A DNA stretch of 64,000 bases from SB11 sp037968475 (GCA_037968475.1 JBBKVO010000036.1:1-64000); one strand, 5' to 3'. Positions 1-9,049 are shown, numbered from the stretch's first letter. Notes: a model not told the origin generated them from the sequence alone. Program-made: numbers and translations.

Positions 1-84
1 TCAAGATTAATTCGTATTTTTGTATTAGGTTGCTCATTATTATAATGACTTGGTAATCAATATAATATACTAATTTTTAGTGAA

Positions 85-563
85 ATGGGCAACCTTATTT
101 ATAATGCACTACGGGTAAAGATAGTAAACTTGTAAGAAACGCCTTAAGTGATAAATTAATCCCCATTTTAAGCCGGGTATTTGATGAAATTTATAAAACG
201 GAGAATCTTGAGCAAATAGATAAACTAAAAAAGTGTTATGTAGGTAATGAAGATATAAAAAAATATAATTATGAAATGGGGAGTATTTTTTCTGATACAC
301 CACCAAAATTCAGCGAAAAAATATCAAAAGTACAGAACACGAAAAATACACAGGGGCAAATAACACAGGAACTAATTGGGTTTAGCCAAGATTACACGCC
401 TGACCCAATAATAATTATTGGTACTGCTGGGGCTGGAAAAACGACCTTCATTAAAAATTTTATTGATCTTGAAATAGATAGTATATTAATTCCTATTGAA
501 ATTTACACATTAAAGAACTCCATACTCATTGTAATTGTGTATTTGCTCAAAACAGGTGTGTAA
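85..563 (+). pseudogene. N-terminal part of a broken P-loop ATPase
   Basis: This is the front half of an AAA/STAND-type ATPase. A Walker A motif, GTAGAGKTT, is encoded around 421-447, and the frame ends at TAA 561-563. The longest ATG-initiated frame starts at 276, but the same frame is open and coding-like back to about 105. A second ATG at 85 begins MGNLIYNALR in another frame; adding one G to the GGG at 113-115 would join it to KDSKLVRNALSDKL. The 85 start plus a one-base frameshift is therefore the best model. The Walker B half lies in the next open frame (605-2101), so no intact ATPase is encoded here. The DNA is much more AT-rich than the flanking operon, which suggests transfer. The function of the intact parent, possibly defence-related, is not known. 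Confidence 0.55.
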
Positions 564-604
564 TTATTTTTAAGACTTAATATAAAATAAAGAAAGTTAG
601 ACCA

Positions 605-2101
605 ATGGTTTACCTTGATTTCAGGCTCTATACTGAACAGCAAATAGAAGACACAAATTTTATTTATGGGGAAATAATAGATTTCTTGACAGAAAAACAT
701 CAAGATTTAGGTTTAAATAAATTAAATATTCTTAAAACGATTTATCAGAAGGATATTGAACAGAAAAAAGAGTTAGATTGGGCGTATATTATTGGAGAAG
801 AAGAGTTAAATAAGGAAGTCTCTCTTTTCTTGAGTGAGTGCAAAAAAAACAATATTACACACTTAAAAAAGATTTCAAAATATTTAATATATAAATGCAA
901 TAAAAGATTGTGTATCATCTTTGATAATGTTGATCAGTTGAGTGACGAAATTCAAGGGAGGGTTTTTACTCTCTCACAAAGTATTAATGAATATCTCGGG
1001 GTAATAGTTCTTTTGTCTTTAAGAGAGGGGTACTATTTTAAGTGGATGAATAAGCCACCAATTAATGCATATCAATCCACAGTCTATCATATTACCGCTC
1101 CACCCTATAAGGAGGTTTTGAAACGAAGAATTCAATATACGCTCGATAATTTTGAGTTTGATGCATTTGATCTAATTGTAGACAATAAGAGAGTTGGTTT
1201 CGGCAAAGGTAGCTTAGCTATATTATTTCAAAATCTATATAAATCTCTTTTTGAAAGAGAGAATTCTGAAATTCTTAACTTCCTTCAAGAAACATCGTAT
1301 CCAAATATTAGAGAAGGACTAAAATCATTCAAAGATTTTTTGCTTTCAGCACACACAAAAATTAATGAATATATGTCTTTTGATTATTGGGTTGGGGATA
1401 AAAGTGGAATTCCATTTTGGGAATTTTTAAAATCTGTTGGGTTAGGCTTCAATTATTATTACTCTAGCGAAACATCACCTGTTTTTAATCTTTTTTACCC
1501 TACCGAACAAAACAAAAATCATTTTACAAAAATAAAAATTCTTTTATTTTTAAAGGGTAAGGCCATTGGTAATTCAAAAAAATTAACCTTCGTAAAAATA
1601 TCCGATTTATATAAAGATTTTATTAAAATAGGGTATTCACTAGATATCTTGTATGAAGAAGTTCAGCAGTTGTTTGATAATAAGCTTGTTATGACCCCTG
1701 AATACTCTTCTGATGTAAAAGAATCTATAAAACTAGATAACGAGAGTCGTATATCAATAAGTTCGATTGGACACTATTATGTCACCGTATTATTATCAAA
1801 ATTTTCTTATTTTGATCTAGTGTTACAAGATACACCTATATACGATGAAGCATTTTTTGAAAAAATAGCAAAAACATTTCCTCATTCAGATGAAAGGGGA
1901 AATAGAGACCTTATAAAAAGGAAATTAACAGTCTCTCTTTTTTTAGATTATCTGGAAGAACAAGAAAAAATTGACTTAGAAAAATTAGAAGTTGAGAATT
2001 TGGACGCAGCAATTAATATAAATATTTTACAAGATATAAGATTAAAATTAGCACCGTCTTTAAAAAAGGTTGAGAATGCTATTTCTTCAAGAATAAGTTA
2101 A
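605..2101 (+). pseudogene. C-terminal part of the same broken P-loop ATPase
   Basis: The frame is open from 581 and the first ATG is at 605. The translated start RPMVYLDFRLYTEQ looks like the strand that normally follows the P-loop in this ATPase type. Walker B is visible as LCIIFDNVD (residues 102-110), with an arginine in LLSLRE near residue 140 as a possible sensor. The C-terminal 150 residues look helical, with a winged-helix-like segment around RISISSIGHYYVTVLL. Walker A is missing because it sits in the upstream frame. Between the halves, about 100 bp (roughly 478-580) fits neither frame well and could be an insertion. The gene ends two bases before the convergent LytTR gene. It could still make a truncated polypeptide, but ATP binding would be lost. 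Confidence 0.55.
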
Positions 2102-2103
2102 CC

Positions 2104-2868
2104 TCACTCCAACCACTTCTTAAATAAGGGGGCTTTTTCGCGGCTAATGTCTATTTGCAGGTCGGGGTGGTGTTTTAGGTGTACGTGTAGTTTGCCTGTG
2201 TAGTCGCTTCTAAAGTTATCTATGGCGCTAATGCTTAGTATGGCTTGGCGGTTGGCTCTAAAAAATTTCTCAGGCGGTAGTAGTTTTTCTATTTCTTCCA
2301 GTGCTTCGTAGTGGTTCACTATATAGCGGTCGCCGTTAAAGGTGTAGGCATATATCAATTCATCACGCATAAATAGGGCAATATCGGCAGTTTCAAGGGG
2401 CATTAGGGTGTTTTTATAATGCACGGTAAAGCGTTCTTTGTATTGGGGTTTGTATAGCTGTTGCACCAAACTTTCGAGCTGCTGGGTAAGCTGTGGATTC
2501 TCAATATTGCTTTGGTGCAGTGTGCGGTATTTTTCTACGGCTTGTTTTAGTTCGTCCTCGTCAATAGGTTTTAGCAAATAATCTATACTGTTTACTTTAA
2601 AGGCGCGCAGGGCATACTCGTTATAGGCGGTAGTAAATATTACGGGGCATAGCAGGCCTGTTTTTTCAAATATTTCAAAGCTGGTACCGTCGCTAAGTTG
2701 TATATCCATAAAAGCCAAATCGGGCAGGGGGTGGCTGCCAAACCATTGCAGGGCATCTTTTAGGCTGTGTAGGGTGGCTATTATTTCTACATCGGGGCAG
2801 CAAATGCCCAGTTGTTTTTTTAGGTCGGTAGCTATAAGTTTTTCGTCTTCAACAATTACAACTTTCAT
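2104..2868 (-). CDS. LytTR-family response regulator
   Basis: A 254-residue LytR/AlgR-type response regulator. The receiver domain (about 1-120) carries acidic residues near E7/D8 and the phospho-acceptor D55 in LAFMDIQLSD; K102 in LLKPIDEDE is the conserved lysine. A LytTR DNA-binding domain occupies about 145-254, with FFRANRQAILSISAID typical of the fold. It starts one base after the kinase gene stops, so the two are almost certainly co-translated as a two-component pair. The pair closes an operon with an ABC efflux system, suggesting that it senses and controls that exporter or an envelope stress. The target promoter cannot be told from the sequence. Confidence 0.93.
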   Translation of the reverse strand: MKVVIVEDEKLIATDLKKQLGICCPDVEIIATLHSLKDALQWFGSHPLPDLAFMDIQLSDGTSFEIFEKTGLLCPVIFTTAYNEYALRAFKVNSIDYLLKPIDEDELKQAVEKYRTLHQSNIENPQLTQQLESLVQQLYKPQYKERFTVHYKNTLMPLETADIALFMRDELIYAYTFNGDRYIVNHYEALEEIEKLLPPEKFFRANRQAILSISAIDNFRSDYTGKLHVHLKHHPDLQIDISREKAPLFKKWLE

Positions 2869-2869
2869 G

Positions 2870-4015
2870 TTATTCGTCTATTAAGGGTACTTCTACAATA
2901 AAGTGCTCTTGTGTGTTGTGTATATTGGCGGTGTTGCCTGTGGTATATTGGTATAGTGATACAAGGTTGTTTAGCCCCTGTTTGTTGCTGCCCTCTACAC
3001 GTGTTTTGGGCTGCTGGTTATTTTTAATTACTAGGTAATTATTTTGTATATAAATATTTATTTGTAGGGGGTTATCCTCAAAGGTGCTGTTGTGTTTTAT
3101 AGCATTTTCTATCAGTATTTGTAGGGTAACAGGTATTATTTTCTTCCGTTGCCCGTTATCATCCACGTCGATATTTACTATTAATCCACCATCAAATCGG
3201 GTTTGCAGCAGTAGTATATAGTTTTGTACAAAACTGATTTCAGTTTCGAGTGTTACAGGGTCGTTTTCATTATTCTCAAGTAAGTAGCGGTATACTTTTG
3301 AGAGCTGTTTTAGAAATTTTGAGGCCAAGTCAGGATTTTCAAATATCAAACTGTTTAGCGATGACAGGCTATTGAACAGAAAATGGGGATTGAGTTGGTT
3401 TTTGAGGTTGGCAAAGTGGGCTTGTGTTTTTTCTTTTTCTAATAGCGATTGTGTTACTAACGATTTTTTCCATTCTAAAAAGAAGTGATGCCCTATTATG
3501 CCCGAGTTGGCGGATATATTGATAAGTAAATATACCACCAAGCCTGAAAATATTACTTCGCGTGATAATTCTATTTCTTTAAAAAAGGGCAGTATTATTA
3601 ATACCAGTGCGGAGGCGACTGAATAGAGAAATATTTGTCCTATTACCATTTGTGTAAGTATGCGGCGCATTGCCCCATTGGTATAGGGCATTTTTTTATT
3701 TAGGATAATGTTAATTTTTTCTAGCCCCAGCCACATAAAAAATATTATGAAAAGGCTAAGTATAAACCCCTGCAATTGTTGCGACGGGGTAAACATGTCG
3801 CTAAAAAAGGTGAGGCGCACCAACAGCCCTATTATGGCTAAGGATAGTATAATGGCAGTGCGCTGCATTGCCCTTTTTTGCTTAGGACTTAGGTACTTGC
3901 GATGGGCTTTTTTGTGCATGGCAAGTAAGCGCCTGTGGTAGCGTTGTTGCGCGCAGTTATTTCTGTTTTCTGAGGGCATATGGCTACTAGTATTTTTATT
4001 CTTCAAAAAACTCAC
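2870..4015 (-). CDS. LytS/YehU-type sensor histidine kinase
   Basis: A 381-residue kinase of the His_kinase (LytS-like) family. A basic N-terminal region is followed by four predicted membrane helices between about residues 52 and 175. The phospho-acceptor motif is NQLNPHFLFNSL with His211. The C-terminal catalytic domain has the N-box-like segment LQILIENAIKHN and a G-rich GLNNLVSLY region. There is no obvious extracytoplasmic sensor domain, as is usual in this family. The start codon lies inside the 3' end of the ABC ATPase gene (20-bp overlap) and the stop is adjacent to the LytTR regulator, so ATPase, kinase and regulator are translationally coupled. Confidence 0.92.
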   Translation of the reverse strand: MSFLKNKNTSSHMPSENRNNCAQQRYHRRLLAMHKKAHRKYLSPKQKRAMQRTAIILSLAIIGLLVRLTFFSDMFTPSQQLQGFILSLFIIFFMWLGLEKINIILNKKMPYTNGAMRRILTQMVIGQIFLYSVASALVLIILPFFKEIELSREVIFSGLVVYLLINISANSGIIGHHFFLEWKKSLVTQSLLEKEKTQAHFANLKNQLNPHFLFNSLSSLNSLIFENPDLASKFLKQLSKVYRYLLENNENDPVTLETEISFVQNYILLLQTRFDGGLIVNIDVDDNGQRKKIIPVTLQILIENAIKHNSTFEDNPLQINIYIQNNYLVIKNNQQPKTRVEGSNKQGLNNLVSLYQYTTGNTANIHNTQEHFIVEVPLIDE

Positions 4016-4685
4016 GGTCTATTATCTCCCCGTCTTGCATTACTATCATACGGTCAGAATTTTGCGCGAATTCTCTATCGTGTGTAACTGCAATTATTGT
4101 TTGGTTGTATTGTTTGGTTAACTCTTTAAAAATATCAAAAACTATTTGTGTGTTTTTGGTATCAAGGTTTCCTGTTGGCTCGTCGCCCATTACCAGTAAG
4201 GGGTCGTTTATAAGGGCGCGGGCTATGGCTACACGTTGTTGCTGCCCGCCCGATAGTTTTGAGGTGGGTTTTAGTGCCTGATCGTGCATATCTAATATGC
4301 GCAATTTTTCGTAGGCACGTTCTTTTATTTCTTCGCGAGAATATTTTGCCAGTTTTAGGGCGGGCATCATTACGTTGTCAAGGCAAGTAAACTCGGGCAA
4401 AAGAAAATGAAACTGGAATACAAAGCCTATTTTTTCGTTGCGTATGCGTGCCAGTTGGTTTTGCTTTTTGCCTGTAACAGTTTGCTCGTCTATAATCAGT
4501 TGACCTTCATAATCGGTATCCATTGTAGAAAGCACGTATAATAGGGTTGATTTTCCACAACCCGACTTGCCTACAAGGGTTAAAAACTCGCCTTTGTGTA
4601 CTTCAAAATCTATGTTTTTTAGTACTTGAAATTTTTGAGGCTCGTAAAAGTACTTGGTTATATTACTTGCTTTTAAGGCTATCAT
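3996..4685 (-). CDS. ABC transporter ATP-binding protein (LolD/MacB type)
   Basis: A 229-residue ATPase of the LolD/MacB/FtsE group. Walker A is GKSGCGKST (residues 39-47), the signature LSGGQQQR is at 144-151, Walker B with its catalytic Glu is LLVMGDEP (163-170), and the H-loop is VTHDRE. It should energise the FtsX-type permease encoded upstream (4935-6206) together with the membrane-fusion protein, giving a MacAB-like tripartite exporter or lipoprotein/peptide extruder. The permease and ATPase genes are separated by an unusual 250-bp direct repeat rather than being tightly packed. The 3' end overlaps the kinase gene. Confidence 0.95.
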   Translation of the reverse strand: MIALKASNITKYFYEPQKFQVLKNIDFEVHKGEFLTLVGKSGCGKSTLLYVLSTMDTDYEGQLIIDEQTVTGKKQNQLARIRNEKIGFVFQFHFLLPEFTCLDNVMMPALKLAKYSREEIKERAYEKLRILDMHDQALKPTSKLSGGQQQRVAIARALINDPLLVMGDEPTGNLDTKNTQIVFDIFKELTKQYNQTIIAVTHDREFAQNSDRMIVMQDGEIIDREFFEE

Positions 4686-4696
4686 TTCACATTAAA

Positions 4697-4936
4697 CATT
4701 TATCATTGTTCATTGAACATTTATTGTTTTCAACTCTTTAAATTGGCATATTAGCATATTTACTAATTGGCACATTTTCACACTCCTTCGACTTCGCTCA
4801 GGATGGCAACGCACTTTTCATTTATCATTGTTCATTGAACAGTTATTATTTTTTACTCTTCAAATTGGCATATTAGCATATTTACTAATTGGCACATTTT
4901 CATACTCCTTCGACAAGCTCAGGATGACAACGCACT
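4697..4936. repeat. Two tandem copies of a ~121-bp repeat inside the efflux operon
   Basis: Copy 1 runs from about 4697 to 4815 and copy 2 from about 4819 to 4936, with a period of 121-122 bp and roughly 90% identity by eye. Each copy holds ATTTATCATTGTTCATTGAAC, then AAATTGGCATATTAGCATAT, then CTCCTTCGAC and GCTCAGGATG. The second copy ends at the stop codon of the permease gene. A related TTGGCACATTAGCATATT string recurs at about 14787. Nothing coding is seen in it. It separates permease and ATPase genes that are normally contiguous, so it may be a recent duplication of a dispersed repeat. Confidence 0.85.
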
Positions 4937-6206
4937 ACCCGCGTAAAATGCTTACAGGGTCTACTTTTGCGGCTTTGCGGGCGGGAAAATAGCCTGCAAA
5001 AAAGGTGGTAACTACCCCAAAGCCTACCCCAAAGGCGTAGTGCTTAAACATAAAGGCTACGGGGAAGTGATCCATGGCTAAAAACTCACCGCCATCAAAG
5101 GGTAGGGTACTTAGGTAGTAACTAACTATATAGCCTATTCCTAAGCCTAACAATGCGCCCAAAACGCCTATTATTAGGGCTTGTATCATAAAAATATTTA
5201 TTACGTCTCTGCCTGCAAATCCTGTGGCTTTTAGTATGGCTATATCTTTCATTTTCTCGTTTATAGTCATACTCATAATATTGTATATGCCAAAGCCTGC
5301 TACTATTAGCAAGGTGGCAACTACTACAAAGGTTAGTGCATTACGAATTACAAAACTTACCAATATAGTTGCGTTTGCAGTTTCCCAATCTTCGGCGGTA
5401 TAGCTAAAGTTGCTAGAGTATATGGGGGCGTAGTATTTAGCTTTGTTTAGGTCTTTCAGTTTTAGGTTTATATCAGTAACATAGCTACTGCTTTGCCCTA
5501 GTATTTTTTGCACGGTTTGCAGGGTTGCATAGCTTCGGCTATTGTCTATTGCGCCTACACCGTAGCTAAATGTGCCTGCTATTTTTAGGGTAAGTGTACC
5601 GCCCAACGGGGTTGATACTATTACTTTATCGCCTTTTTTTACGTTTAGTTTTTTTGCCAGCCCGGTGCCCATTAGTATGGCATCACCTCCTGCCAATATA
5701 TCTTCTATTCGGCCTGAACGCATTTTTGATTTTAGGTCAAACATTTGGTCTTCGGCAATAATATCAACCCCCGTAAGCACTCCGTTTATTTGGGTGGGAC
5801 CGTAGTTGTAAAACACTTGCGAGCTTACATTTGGCGATACCGTTGCCACCTCGTTTTGTTTGCGCAATTGCTCGGCTACGTGTAGCCCGTTTTTTAGTCG
5901 GGGTAGCTCGTTTTTTGGTCGCGGATTGTGTATTACCGTAAGGTGCTCGGGGTTGTTTTTATAGTATATATCGGTAATGCTTTTGTCGGCTACTTCCACA
6001 TCATTATACAGGCGTATGTGCGGGGTAGAGGTGAGGGTAGTTTCTGACAGGAAATCATTTATCCCCGTCATAAAACTAATCATTATAATAAACATAGCAA
6101 TACCAAAGGTTACACCCAAAATTGCCACAATAGAGGTTTTTTTGCGCGATAACAGGTGGGTAAAAGCTATGTGTAATGGAAGGTAAGGAATTATTTTCAT
6201 GGTCAA
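4935..6206 (-). CDS. FtsX-type ABC transporter permease (MacB/LolC-like)
   Basis: A 423-residue permease with the standard MacB topology: one N-terminal membrane helix (about 25-47), a large periplasmic MacB-type domain (about 50-285), and an FtsX domain with three C-terminal helices (about 290-315, 335-365, 385-410). Typical FtsX segments are IYNIMSMTINEKMKDIAILKATGF and the terminal PARKAAKVDPVSILRG. It lies 7 bases downstream of the membrane-fusion gene and belongs with the ATPase at 3996-4685. Substrate is unknown; this class exports peptides, antibiotics or lipoproteins by a mechanotransmission mechanism. Confidence 0.93.
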   Translation of the reverse strand: MTMKIIPYLPLHIAFTHLLSRKKTSIVAILGVTFGIAMFIIMISFMTGINDFLSETTLTSTPHIRLYNDVEVADKSITDIYYKNNPEHLTVIHNPRPKNELPRLKNGLHVAEQLRKQNEVATVSPNVSSQVFYNYGPTQINGVLTGVDIIAEDQMFDLKSKMRSGRIEDILAGGDAILMGTGLAKKLNVKKGDKVIVSTPLGGTLTLKIAGTFSYGVGAIDNSRSYATLQTVQKILGQSSSYVTDINLKLKDLNKAKYYAPIYSSNFSYTAEDWETANATILVSFVIRNALTFVVVATLLIVAGFGIYNIMSMTINEKMKDIAILKATGFAGRDVINIFMIQALIIGVLGALLGLGIGYIVSYYLSTLPFDGGEFLAMDHFPVAFMFKHYAFGVGFGVVTTFFAGYFPARKAAKVDPVSILRG

Positions 6207-6213
6207 TTTCTCC

Positions 6214-7311
6214 TTACTTGGTGATTATTTCAGTTGATGCGTCAATACCACTTAGTACTTCAGCATATTCAAAGTTTTCTATTCCTTTTTTAATTTTTAC
6301 TTTTTGCTTCCCTTTTGAGGTTTTTACCAATACCGAGTCGCCTGGTAGCAGCAAGGTTTTGGGTATACACAACACGTCTTTTCGTTCTTGTATAATAATA
6401 TTGGCTTCTATATTAGTGCCTGCGAATATATTGGGCAAAGTATCTATCAATGCTGCATCAACACTAAAGGCAAAATCGCGCTTGTTCATGGCAGGGTATA
6501 TACGGCTTACTTTGGCTTTAAATACTTTATCGCCAAATGCTTCTATTTGCACCAATACTTGCTGACCCACATTTATTTTTTCTATATCGCTTTCATCCAC
6601 ACTCATTTTTAGTACTACTATGTTTGCATCGCCAATAATGGCAATGGGTTCGCCACGACGTACTACTTCTCCTTTTTCTTTTAGAATAGTATAAATGCGA
6701 CCGTTTGCACTGCTGCGAATAAGGTAGTGGGCAGCATCGTCTTGGGCTATTTTGTATTGGCTTTCGGCATTTTGGAGAGTAACATATAGTTGCGAACGCA
6801 GGCTTTTTATGCGCTGCTGGGTTGCTGTATAATCGTTTTGACTGTTAATGTAGGCCAGCTCAAATCTTTCATAGTCAGTTTTCTTCACTGCGTTGTCATC
6901 GTATAAGCGTTTGTAGCGCATATAGTTGATGCTGTCGTTTTGCAGTTTTATTTTTAATGTTTTTAGCTGTGCTCTTAATTCCTGCAATGCAGGTGAGTTT
7001 TCGCTATAGTTTTGCTGCGCTGTTTTATATATTTCTTGGGCACCATATAGGCGAGCATCAGTAGCAATACCATCAACCCTAATTAATTGTTGACTTTCAG
7101 TAACCACATCACCCTCTGTTACAAAAATATTGGCCACCGTTCCGTCTGCCAATGAGTAAAGTGTAAACTGATTTTCGGGTTCAAGCGTTCCACTTGCGTA
7201 TACCACCTCAGTTATATCACGTTTTTGTGCTGTTTGGGTGGGTGCTTTTTTGCCACAAGCACTTGCAAGTATGATTATGGTAGCTGCTATTAGTAGTAGT
7301 GAACGATTCAT
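6214..7311 (-). CDS. Efflux membrane-fusion lipoprotein (MacA/HlyD family)
   Basis: A 365-residue periplasmic adaptor. The N-terminus has a lipoprotein signal with predicted lipobox Cys19 (ILASAC). A biotinyl-lipoyl-like hairpin domain begins near GTLEPENQFTLYSLADGTV, followed by a long helical hairpin (about 80-185, rich in Gln/Leu) and a barrel domain closing with GIENFEYAEVLSGID. It should bridge the inner-membrane permease (4935-6206) to an outer-membrane TolC-like channel, which is not encoded here. First gene of the minus-strand operon. Confidence 0.92.
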   Translation of the reverse strand: MNRSLLLIAATIIILASACGKKAPTQTAQKRDITEVVYASGTLEPENQFTLYSLADGTVANIFVTEGDVVTESQQLIRVDGIATDARLYGAQEIYKTAQQNYSENSPALQELRAQLKTLKIKLQNDSINYMRYKRLYDDNAVKKTDYERFELAYINSQNDYTATQQRIKSLRSQLYVTLQNAESQYKIAQDDAAHYLIRSSANGRIYTILKEKGEVVRRGEPIAIIGDANIVVLKMSVDESDIEKINVGQQVLVQIEAFGDKVFKAKVSRIYPAMNKRDFAFSVDAALIDTLPNIFAGTNIEANIIIQERKDVLCIPKTLLLPGDSVLVKTSKGKQKVKIKKGIENFEYAEVLSGIDASTEIITK

Positions 7312-7633
7312 TCTTTTATGCTAAAAACTATGAGTATGGTACAAAGATGTAAATGTACGTTTTGAATAAGAAATGTAATGAAATGATGTGTAAAATATAA
7401 CCTACGAACCGTAGCTCATTTGCTTTGGAGTGGTTTGGTTTTTAATTCAAGTGTTTGTGTATGTTATCAAGTAAATGTAGGTGCCTATTGTAGTGCTTTT
7501 GTCTGTTAAGTTATCAATGCAAAGAATCTTTTCCTTTTTAAAATCAACCTTTTACGGTCTATCTTTAAATTTATTTGGAACAATCATTCCGATTAATATA
7601 CTTTTGCGGAACAATTATTCCAAAAAGAAATAT
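7312..7633. other. Divergent intergenic region between efflux operon and SDR gene
   Basis: A 322-bp non-coding gap separating the minus-strand efflux operon from the plus-strand SDR gene. The right end holds two palindromic operators and a -7 box (listed separately). On the minus strand, TACATCTTTG near 7342-7351 resembles but does not exactly match the -7 consensus. An open frame runs from 7481 into the SDR gene, but it crosses both operators and is not credible as protein. Confidence 0.6.
7574..7621 (+). promoter_or_regulatory. SDR promoter flanked by two TetR-type operators
   Basis: Two near-identical imperfect palindromes, GGAACAATCATTCC (7577-7590) and GGAACAATTATTCC (7608-7621), sit 31 bp apart centre to centre, about three helical turns. 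Between them lies an exact Bacteroidetes -7 box, TACTTTTG (7599-7606). TTTG at 7574-7577, 21 bp upstream, fits the -33 element and overlaps the first operator. The second operator covers the likely start point. The gene starts at ATG 7634. The same palindrome precedes the tetR-like gene at 8468, so the inferred ligand-responsive repressor is that TetR protein. Confidence 0.75.
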
Positions 7634-8386
7634 ATGACACTTTTAACAAACAAAATTGCAGTAGTAACAGGTGGAAATAGTGGTATAGGCTATGCCACCG
7701 CCGAAGAATTAATTAGTCAAGGAGCTAAAGTAATTATCACAGGTCGTAGGGCCGATGCAGTAGCCGAAGCTGCCGAAAAACTGGGTAACGGGACTGTTGG
7801 CATTGTGGCCGACCAAGCCAGCTTAACGGATACCAATGCGTTAGTAGAGAAAGTAAAAAGCCAATACGGCACTGTTGATATACTTTTTATAAATGCGGGG
7901 GTAGTTTCATTTGCACCACTTGAGTATTTGGCCGAAGAAGAGTATGACCGCATAATGGATATTAACCTAAAAGGGGCGGTATTTACACTGCAAAAGTTTT
8001 TGCCTTTGCTTAAAGAAGGCTCATCGGTAACCTTCCTATCATCAGTAAACGCATATACAGGTATGGCCAATACAGTGGCGTATGCAGCCAGCAAAGCAGG
8101 CTTAAACTCGGTAATGCGCACCGCTGCTGCCGAGCTTGCTCCAAAAGGTATACGTGTAAATGCTGTTTGCCCCGGGCCTGTAAAAACCCCCATACTTAGC
8201 AAATCGGGTATGCCACAAGAAGCACTTGATGGTTTTGCAAGTACCATTGTTGAAGCAATAGCACTAAAACGTTTAGGCGAAGACCACGAGGTGGCCAAAC
8301 TAGTTAGCTTTTTAAGCGGCGAAAATGCAGCTTTTATAACCGGTGCCGAGTACACTATTGATGGTGGACTGATGCTGAAAGGCTAA
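7634..8386 (+). CDS. SDR-family oxidoreductase
   Basis: A 250-residue classical short-chain dehydrogenase/reductase. The cofactor motif is TGGNSGIG (residues 12-19), NAG is at 87-89, and the catalytic set is Asn111, Ser136/137, Tyr150 and Lys154 (YAASK). R38/R39 after the second strand suggests NADP(H). The substrate cannot be read from sequence; genes of this type next to TetR regulators often act on aldehydes, ketones or quinone-like compounds. The open frame extends upstream to 7481, but that stretch contains promoter and operators, so ATG 7634 is the start. It pairs with the following tetR-like gene, which has its own promoter with the same operator. Confidence 0.92.
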   Translation: MTLLTNKIAVVTGGNSGIGYATAEELISQGAKVIITGRRADAVAEAAEKLGNGTVGIVADQASLTDTNALVEKVKSQYGTVDILFINAGVVSFAPLEYLAEEEYDRIMDINLKGAVFTLQKFLPLLKEGSSVTFLSSVNAYTGMANTVAYAASKAGLNSVMRTAAAELAPKGIRVNAVCPGPVKTPILSKSGMPQEALDGFASTIVEAIALKRLGEDHEVAKLVSFLSGENAAFITGAEYTIDGGLMLKG

Positions 8387-8404
8387 AAAAAATTTGCCCT
8401 AAAA

Positions 8405-8435
8405 TTGGAACGATAATTCCGTTTATGTAGCTTTG
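8405..8435 (+). promoter_or_regulatory. tetR promoter with autoregulatory operator
   Basis: GGAACGATAATTCC (8407-8420) matches the two operators upstream of the SDR gene. It sits between TTG (8405-8407, -33-like) and an exact -7 box TAGCTTTG (8428-8435), with a 20-bp spacer. The TetR start codon is at 8468. Placement in the promoter spacer predicts autorepression. Confidence 0.7.
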
Positions 8436-8467
8436 TTGTATAATACAGCAAAGCTGCATTTTTTTAT

Positions 8468-9049
8468 ATGGCACGTACCAAAGAGTTTGATAAAGAACAA
8501 GTACTGAAAAAGGCTATGGACTTGTTTTGGACTAAGGGCTACAATGCTACCAGTATGCAAGATTTGGTAGATGGTTTGGGCATTAGCCGCTCTAGTATGT
8601 ACGATACCTTTGGCGATAAAGAAGCCTTGTTTTGCGCCGCACTTAGCTCGTACAAAACACATCAATCAGCATCCATTTGCCATGCGTTCAATAATATCCC
8701 CTCGCCCTTGCAAGCTATAAAAGCCGTTTTTGGCGGAGTGCTTACGGGCACTATAAATGATGATACTAAAGGCTGTTTTTTGGTTAACGCGGCTACAGAA
8801 TTATCAAACAATAATGAAAAGGTAAAAGATTTGATTTGCCAAAATACCGACGAGGTGGTGAACACCTTAACCACAGGGATAAAAAAAGGGCAAGATATGG
8901 GTGAAATAAAAACCACCGTGGAGGCAAAACAACTCGCCTTTTTTATATACAATACCATGACGGGTATACAGGTGAGCCTGCGTGCAGGCACCGATAAAAA
9001 AAATCTTAGCGATGTGGTGGCCATTGCCCTATCGGCACTAAAATCTTAA
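8468..9049 (+). CDS. TetR/AcrR-family transcriptional regulator
   Basis: A 193-residue regulator. The N-terminal TetR HTH covers about residues 10-57, with NATSMQDLVDGLGISRSSMYDTFGD forming the recognition region, followed by an all-helical ligand and dimerisation domain. It lies downstream of the SDR gene on the same strand, with its own promoter bearing the shared GGAAC-N4-ATTCC-like operator. The simplest model is a repressor controlling itself and the SDR, relieved by the SDR substrate or a related electrophile. Confidence 0.92.
   Translation: MARTKEFDKEQVLKKAMDLFWTKGYNATSMQDLVDGLGISRSSMYDTFGDKEALFCAALSSYKTHQSASICHAFNNIPSPLQAIKAVFGGVLTGTINDDTKGCFLVNAATELSNNNEKVKDLICQNTDEVVNTLTTGIKKGQDMGEIKTTVEAKQLAFFIYNTMTGIQVSLRAGTDKKNLSDVVAIALSALKS

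Noticed and set aside
6176..6565. 129-codon plus-strand frame
   Set aside because: Antisense to the membrane-fusion protein gene; no start signal or homology.
7481..7633. 51-codon N-terminal extension of the SDR protein
   Set aside because: It crosses the promoter and both operators and is not typical of SDR proteins; ATG 7634 starts directly at the conserved fold.
7717..8355. 212-codon open frame on the minus strand
   Set aside because: Antisense to the SDR gene, which has a full catalytic tetrad.
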